In this document: positions 5,760 through 6,582 of the stretch, piece after piece
How positions within the stretch are numbered: position 1 is the stretch's first letter
How the letters are laid out: every line of letters starts with the position of its first letter
NCBI GenBank assembly: GCA_913040875.1
Contig: CAJWHX010000197.1
Location: forward strand, 1 to 6,582
Direction: 5' to 3'
DNA length: 6,582 bases
From: an uncultured Pseudomonadota bacterium
GTDB taxonomy: Bacteria; Myxococcota; UBA796
Notes under the pieces: model-generated
The model's database searches: none
Seen by the model: the letters and a program-made list of their open reading frames with translations, nothing else
Told to the model about the DNA's origin: nothing
Program-made: the position numbers and the translations under genes

Positions 5760-5790
5760 TTGAAAAAGATTTTTGTGAATCGTTTATATA
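5760..5790 (+). promoter_or_regulatory. Candidate promoter for the clostripain-like lipoprotein gene
   Basis: TTGAAA (5760-5765) is followed after 17 nt by TTTATATA (5783-5790), which can supply a TTTATA or TATATA -10 box. The start would fall near 5797, upstream of the AGAGGG ribosome-binding site at 5805-5810. It lies in the divergent gap shared with the glutaredoxin gene. Confidence 0.4.
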
Positions 5791-5816
5791 CAGTACATTG
5801 AAGAAGAGGGTGCCCT

Positions 5817-6335
5817 ATGATTTACATCTATATATTGGCTTGTCGAACACCATTATCAGAACCTGTCCAAGATACAGGAGGAGAGACGATTGAACAGCAA
5901 ATTGATGACACCTCTTTTGAGCTAAGCATAGAGACAGAACCACATCATTGGATTGAGAGGCCAATAGAGATCACCAGTTCGATTAGTGCGACAACACCAA
6001 CCATTGCAGGAATAGAGATTGTTTGGCAATATCAATGGAACTGTACCGATGGCACCACTGGTACAGAACCCACTTTATTATTCACGCCGAGCACAGCCGG
6101 TATCGTTTCTTGTACGCTAACAGCGCAAAGCGACTCAGGTTTTGCCATCAATCCGGTGACCATCTCTACAGAGGTTCATGCTGCGCCAGAACAGGCTGAC
6201 TGGACAATCCTAGTGTATCTGGCAGGCGACAACAACTTAGAAGAATCTGCCATCATCGATTTAAATGAAATGGAACAAGTTGGCTCCACAAACAACATCA
6301 ATATTGTGGTTGAAATGGATCGTTGCTATTATTAA
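5817..6335 (+). CDS. Lipoprotein with Ig/PKD-like region and start of a clostripain (C11) peptidase domain, truncated at a sequence junction
   Basis: C11 (clostripain-like) proteins are caspase-fold cysteine peptidases, often secreted or surface-anchored. Here MIYIYILAC gives a lipobox (ILAC, Cys9), followed by a Ser/Thr/Glu-rich spacer, a beta-rich Ig/PKD-like stretch (about 36-122, ending before DWT), and residues 128-169, which match the opening of C11 domains: DWTILVYLAGDNNLE, then DLNEMEQVGS and NINIVVEMDR. The catalytic His and Cys, well beyond this point, are absent. After Arg169 the reading frame gives only Cys-Tyr-Tyr and a stop, exactly where the sequence changes character, so the truncation probably comes from a chimeric join rather than biology. 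The start is fixed: an in-frame TGA at 5799-5801 precedes it with no other start codon, and AGAGGG at 5805-5810 is a good ribosome-binding site. Confidence 0.75.
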   Translation: MIYIYILACRTPLSEPVQDTGGETIEQQIDDTSFELSIETEPHHWIERPIEITSSISATTPTIAGIEIVWQYQWNCTDGTTGTEPTLLFTPSTAGIVSCTLTAQSDSGFAINPVTISTEVHAAPEQADWTILVYLAGDNNLEESAIIDLNEMEQVGSTNNINIVVEMDRCYY

Positions 6336-6582
6336 CTCCATTACTTCCAAATATATCATTGCTATCATTATTATCACCGCCTCCAAATAAATCTGCTGCT
6401 GAATTACTTGTAACACTTCTTGTCGTGCCATATGGATTTGATTGGAATGGCATTTGTTGTTGCGCTACTTGTGTTTGTTTATTTCGTTCCTCTTCCTCTT
6501 TTTTTAAACGTGCTGCTTCTTCCTCTTTCTTTTTTTCCAATTCTGCTGCTTCTTCTTCTTGCTTCTTCAAAATTTCTGCTTG
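6298..6582 (-). CDS. Fragment of a eukaryotic-like endocytic clathrin-adaptor tail, open at the window end
   Basis: The minus-strand frame is open from the window edge (QAEILKKQEEEAAELEKK...) and ends at 6298-6300. It shows a Lys/Glu/Ala coiled-coil segment (6582 to about 6484), a Gln-rich bridge, and an Asn/Asp/Ser/Gly-rich disordered tail with DLFGG, DIFGS and NDPF. Short DPF, NPF-like and DLF/DIF motifs in Asn/Gln-rich tails are characteristic of epsin and AP180/CALM adaptors of eukaryotes, where they recruit AP-2 and clathrin. No bacterial family with this pattern is known to me. Codon use is AT-rich, unlike the bacterial genes here. The last residues (about DPFQPQY) lie over the junction and share bases with the C11 gene on the other strand, so the true C-terminus is uncertain. 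No start codon, ENTH/ANTH domain or intron is visible; the assignment is inference from tail motifs. Confidence 0.5.
   Translation of the reverse strand, partial: QAEILKKQEEEAAELEKKKEEEAARLKKEEEERNKQTQVAQQQMPFQSNPYGTTRSVTSNSAADLFGGGDNNDSNDIFGSNGVNNSNDPFQPQY
6300..6330. other. Probable chimeric junction between bacterial and eukaryotic-like sequence
   Basis: Left of about 6327 the plus strand encodes well-conserved C11 peptidase sequence. From about 6328 onward that frame stops at once and the minus strand encodes a eukaryotic-like tail. Both readings remain plausible across roughly 6300-6327 (INIVVEMDR on plus, DPFQPQ on minus), as expected if two unrelated molecules were joined by an assembler over a short shared string. 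A natural transfer or insertion cannot be excluded from this sequence alone. Confidence 0.65.

Noticed and set aside
1..6582. A new defence or mobile-element system
   Set aside because: Nearly all genes belong to known housekeeping families; no transposase, integrase, toxin-antitoxin pair, tRNA or terminal repeats were seen.

Overview
The window reads as a Gram-negative bacterial chromosome segment of moderate GC content up to about position 6,320. The last ~260 bases look like they come from a different, probably eukaryotic, genome. The bacterial part is dense and carries RodZ, a MinD/MinE pair and two lipoproteins with unusually short signal peptides. Marine or environmental deltaproteobacterial/myxococcotal lineages are a guess from protein style only; nothing here fixes the phylum.

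Left arm (1-1,102): the N-terminal 109 residues of QueA (tRNA queuosine synthesis) run leftwards off the window. Diverging from it is a full-length thiopurine S-methyltransferase-like SAM methyltransferase, with weak back-to-back promoters in the gap. Immediately after its stop comes a 78-residue open reading frame that is recognisably only the C-terminal tail of RlmN, the radical-SAM 23S rRNA/tRNA methyltransferase. The catalytic core is absent.

Central rightward operon (1,084-3,944): the rlmN remnant overlaps by 4 nt the start of an S-methyl-5'-thioadenosine phosphorylase (mtnP). This abuts a TPR lipoprotein (PilF/PilW/NlpI style), followed after 84 nt by rodZ. The order rlmN-(mtnP)-TPR lipoprotein-rodZ recalls the rlmN-pilF-rodZ order of many gammaproteobacteria, which supports the rlmN identification. 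QueA, TPMT, RlmN and MtnP all consume SAM or handle its by-products.

Right arm (4,087-5,709): convergent to rodZ is a minD-minE operon (4-nt overlap, no minC visible), separated from rodZ by a gap with a 17-bp tandem repeat. minD has a good sigma70-type promoter, a 15-bp palindrome near the predicted transcription start and a 13-bp stem in its leader. Upstream on the same strand is a small CGYC glutaredoxin. Diverging from it is a lipoprotein with an Ig/PKD-like region and the first ~40 residues of a clostripain (C11) peptidase domain, which breaks off at about 6,327.

From there to the end the sequence is AT-richer and encodes, on the minus strand, a Lys/Glu coiled coil followed by an Asn/Asp-rich tail with DLFGG, DIFG and NDPF motifs, typical of eukaryotic endocytic clathrin adaptors. 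The most economical explanation is a chimeric assembly join. No convincing new multi-gene system was found. The most notable items are the join, the decapitated rlmN, the structured minD leader and the minimal lipoprotein signal peptides.
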